A stretch of DNA of 5,838 bases, taken from contig JANWXA010000129.1 in NCBI GenBank assembly GCA_025055465.1, positions 1 through 5,838 on the forward strand, in the 5' to 3' direction. The notes under the pieces were generated by a model. The model worked only from the letters and a program-made list of their open reading frames with translations, did no database searches and had not been told where the DNA came from. Shown one piece after another: positions 5,090 to 5,838 of the stretch. This DNA comes from Candidatus Kapaibacterium sp. (GTDB taxonomy: Bacteria; Bacteroidota; Ignavibacteria; Kapaibacteriales; HRBIN21). The stretch's first letter is position 1, and each line of letters starts with the position of its first letter. Made by a program: the position numbers and the translations under genes.

Positions 5090-5838
5090 CTAAAAGGGTG
5101 TCCAGACGGCGTTTGCGATCGGTAGGGCGTACGGATAGCCGAACCAGAAAAGTCCAAAGTCCAGGGCTAACGCTGAGTTTGCCAGGCGGACGCCGACAAG
5201 GAGTCCCGTGCGCGAAGGGCTTCGGATGTCGCTGTTCCACAACTCTGCCAGCAGATGGAGGTCCCGTCGCGAAGGTAATTGAACGTCCAGTCCAACTCCA
5301 ATACCGACGGCTCCTGTAGCGTAGCCAAAGGTTACTGAGCCCATGGAACCAGCGCGGACAGTAAGAAGGTCGTCGCCGGCGACTTTCGCGAAGACCATAG
5401 CGCTCAAGTGCGAGCGGCTGCCGACAAAACTGGCCACCCCGTAAAGGTGGAGGATTTGGTTGACTGCGCTCAGTGCACTAACTTGGGCTCCGAACGCCAA
5501 GCTGACCCGACCCGGCGTGAGGATGTTTGGGCTGGTTAGAAGAGTAAATTTCGTATTCAATCCCCAAAGCTGCTCGCCGGCGGACATCACAGGTACGAGT
5601 GTGTAGGCGCCAGCAAGCGACAGCCAATCCTGGAATCCGATGCCACCGTAAAGAGCGAAGAGGCCTGCCAGTCCGACAAAGGTGTGCTCCCCAATTGGTT
5701 CAGCGGTTGGTTGGATGAAAATGCGGTGCCAGTGGCGGTAGGCCTTTTCCTGGGGGGTGATTTCGGCTACCTCGCGGCGGGCAATCGTAGCAGTCCCAAC
5801 CAACGTGCGGAAGCGCCATGCCGGGATCGTATCGTCCA
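5090..5838 (-). CDS. Putative outer-membrane beta-barrel protein, 5' end beyond the window
   Basis: The minus-strand frame is open from the right edge to TAG (5092-5090), giving 248 visible residues. The start is not in the window: codons upstream of the TTG at 5801-5803 continue the protein-like sequence DDTIPAWRFRT. The piece VGTATIARREVAEITP looks like the end of a small beta domain of the kind that precedes this class ('...iPxxxIxxI'). FIQPTAEPIG then opens a series of alternating polar/hydrophobic strands rich in Gly, Ala, Leu and aromatics (for example FVGLAGLFALYGGIGF, WLSLAGAYTLVPVM, RVSLAFGAQVSAL, AVGIGVGLDVQL). The chain ends in WTPF, and a C-terminal Phe is the usual BAM recognition residue of outer-membrane barrels. 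The pattern matches hypothetical barrel proteins I recall from Bacteroidota/Chlorobiota. No substrate or specific function can be named. The coding strand faces sppA. Confidence 0.8.
   Translation of the reverse strand, partial: DDTIPAWRFRTLVGTATIARREVAEITPQEKAYRHWHRIFIQPTAEPIGEHTFVGLAGLFALYGGIGFQDWLSLAGAYTLVPVMSAGEQLWGLNTKFTLLTSPNILTPGRVSLAFGAQVSALSAVNQILHLYGVASFVGSRSHLSAMVFAKVAGDDLLTVRAGSMGSVTFGYATGAVGIGVGLDVQLPSRRDLHLLAELWNSDIRSPSRTGLLVGVRLANSALALDFGLFWFGYPYALPIANAVWTPF

Noticed and set aside
4630..5240. Long minus-strand frames (175 and 134 residues) across the end of sppA and the barrel gene
   Set aside because: They are Pro/Ser-rich antisense shadows of G-rich coding DNA with no recognisable domain, and they conflict with both confident genes.
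5800..5803. TTG at 5801-5803 as the start of the barrel protein
   Set aside because: The frame stays open and protein-like to the window edge, and no signal peptide follows the TTG, so the true start lies beyond the window.

Overview
The window reads as a gene-dense bacterial chromosome segment of moderate to high GC. Short intergenic gaps, stop/start overlaps and nearly absent Shine-Dalgarno motifs all fit the Bacteroidota/Chlorobiota (FCB) group. Two genes support this. The QueA-family protein is of the long (~415 aa) type that I associate with Bacteroidota, and the last gene resembles a beta-barrel protein class common in Bacteroidota/Chlorobiota. A TAnnTTTG motif, the Bacteroidota -7 consensus, sits before sppA. 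No rRNA, protein marker or search result is available, so the assignment is an inference.

Layout. Bases 1-1640 (+ strand) form a tightly packed run of four genes: the 3' end of an unrecognised protein, a small ubiquitin-fold (YukD/EsaB-like) protein, a class III Sir2 deacylase (cobB-like), and holo-ACP synthase (acpS). Neighbours overlap by 16, 1 and 4 bases, so they are very probably one transcription unit. Convergent to it is a QueA-family gene (1679-2926, - strand). A 95-base divergent gap then leads to sppA (3022-4920, + strand), an inner-membrane signal peptide peptidase of the tandem 67K type. Convergent to sppA, after a G-rich 169-base gap, is the 3' part of a putative outer-membrane beta-barrel gene (5090 to the right edge, - strand).

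Functional themes. acpS and the sirtuin both touch acyl-CoA chemistry: AcpS transfers phosphopantetheine from CoA to acyl carrier protein, and class III sirtuins remove acyl groups that CoA thioesters leave on lysines. sppA and the barrel gene are envelope functions. The QueA-like protein belongs to a tRNA-modification family, but it departs from the family consensus in two conserved motifs.

I see no mobile element, CRISPR array, tRNA, rRNA or toxin-antitoxin pair. The best leads for something undescribed are the ubiquitin-fold protein, with a Gly-Gly five residues before its C terminus and co-transcribed with a sirtuin, and the divergent QueA-like protein.
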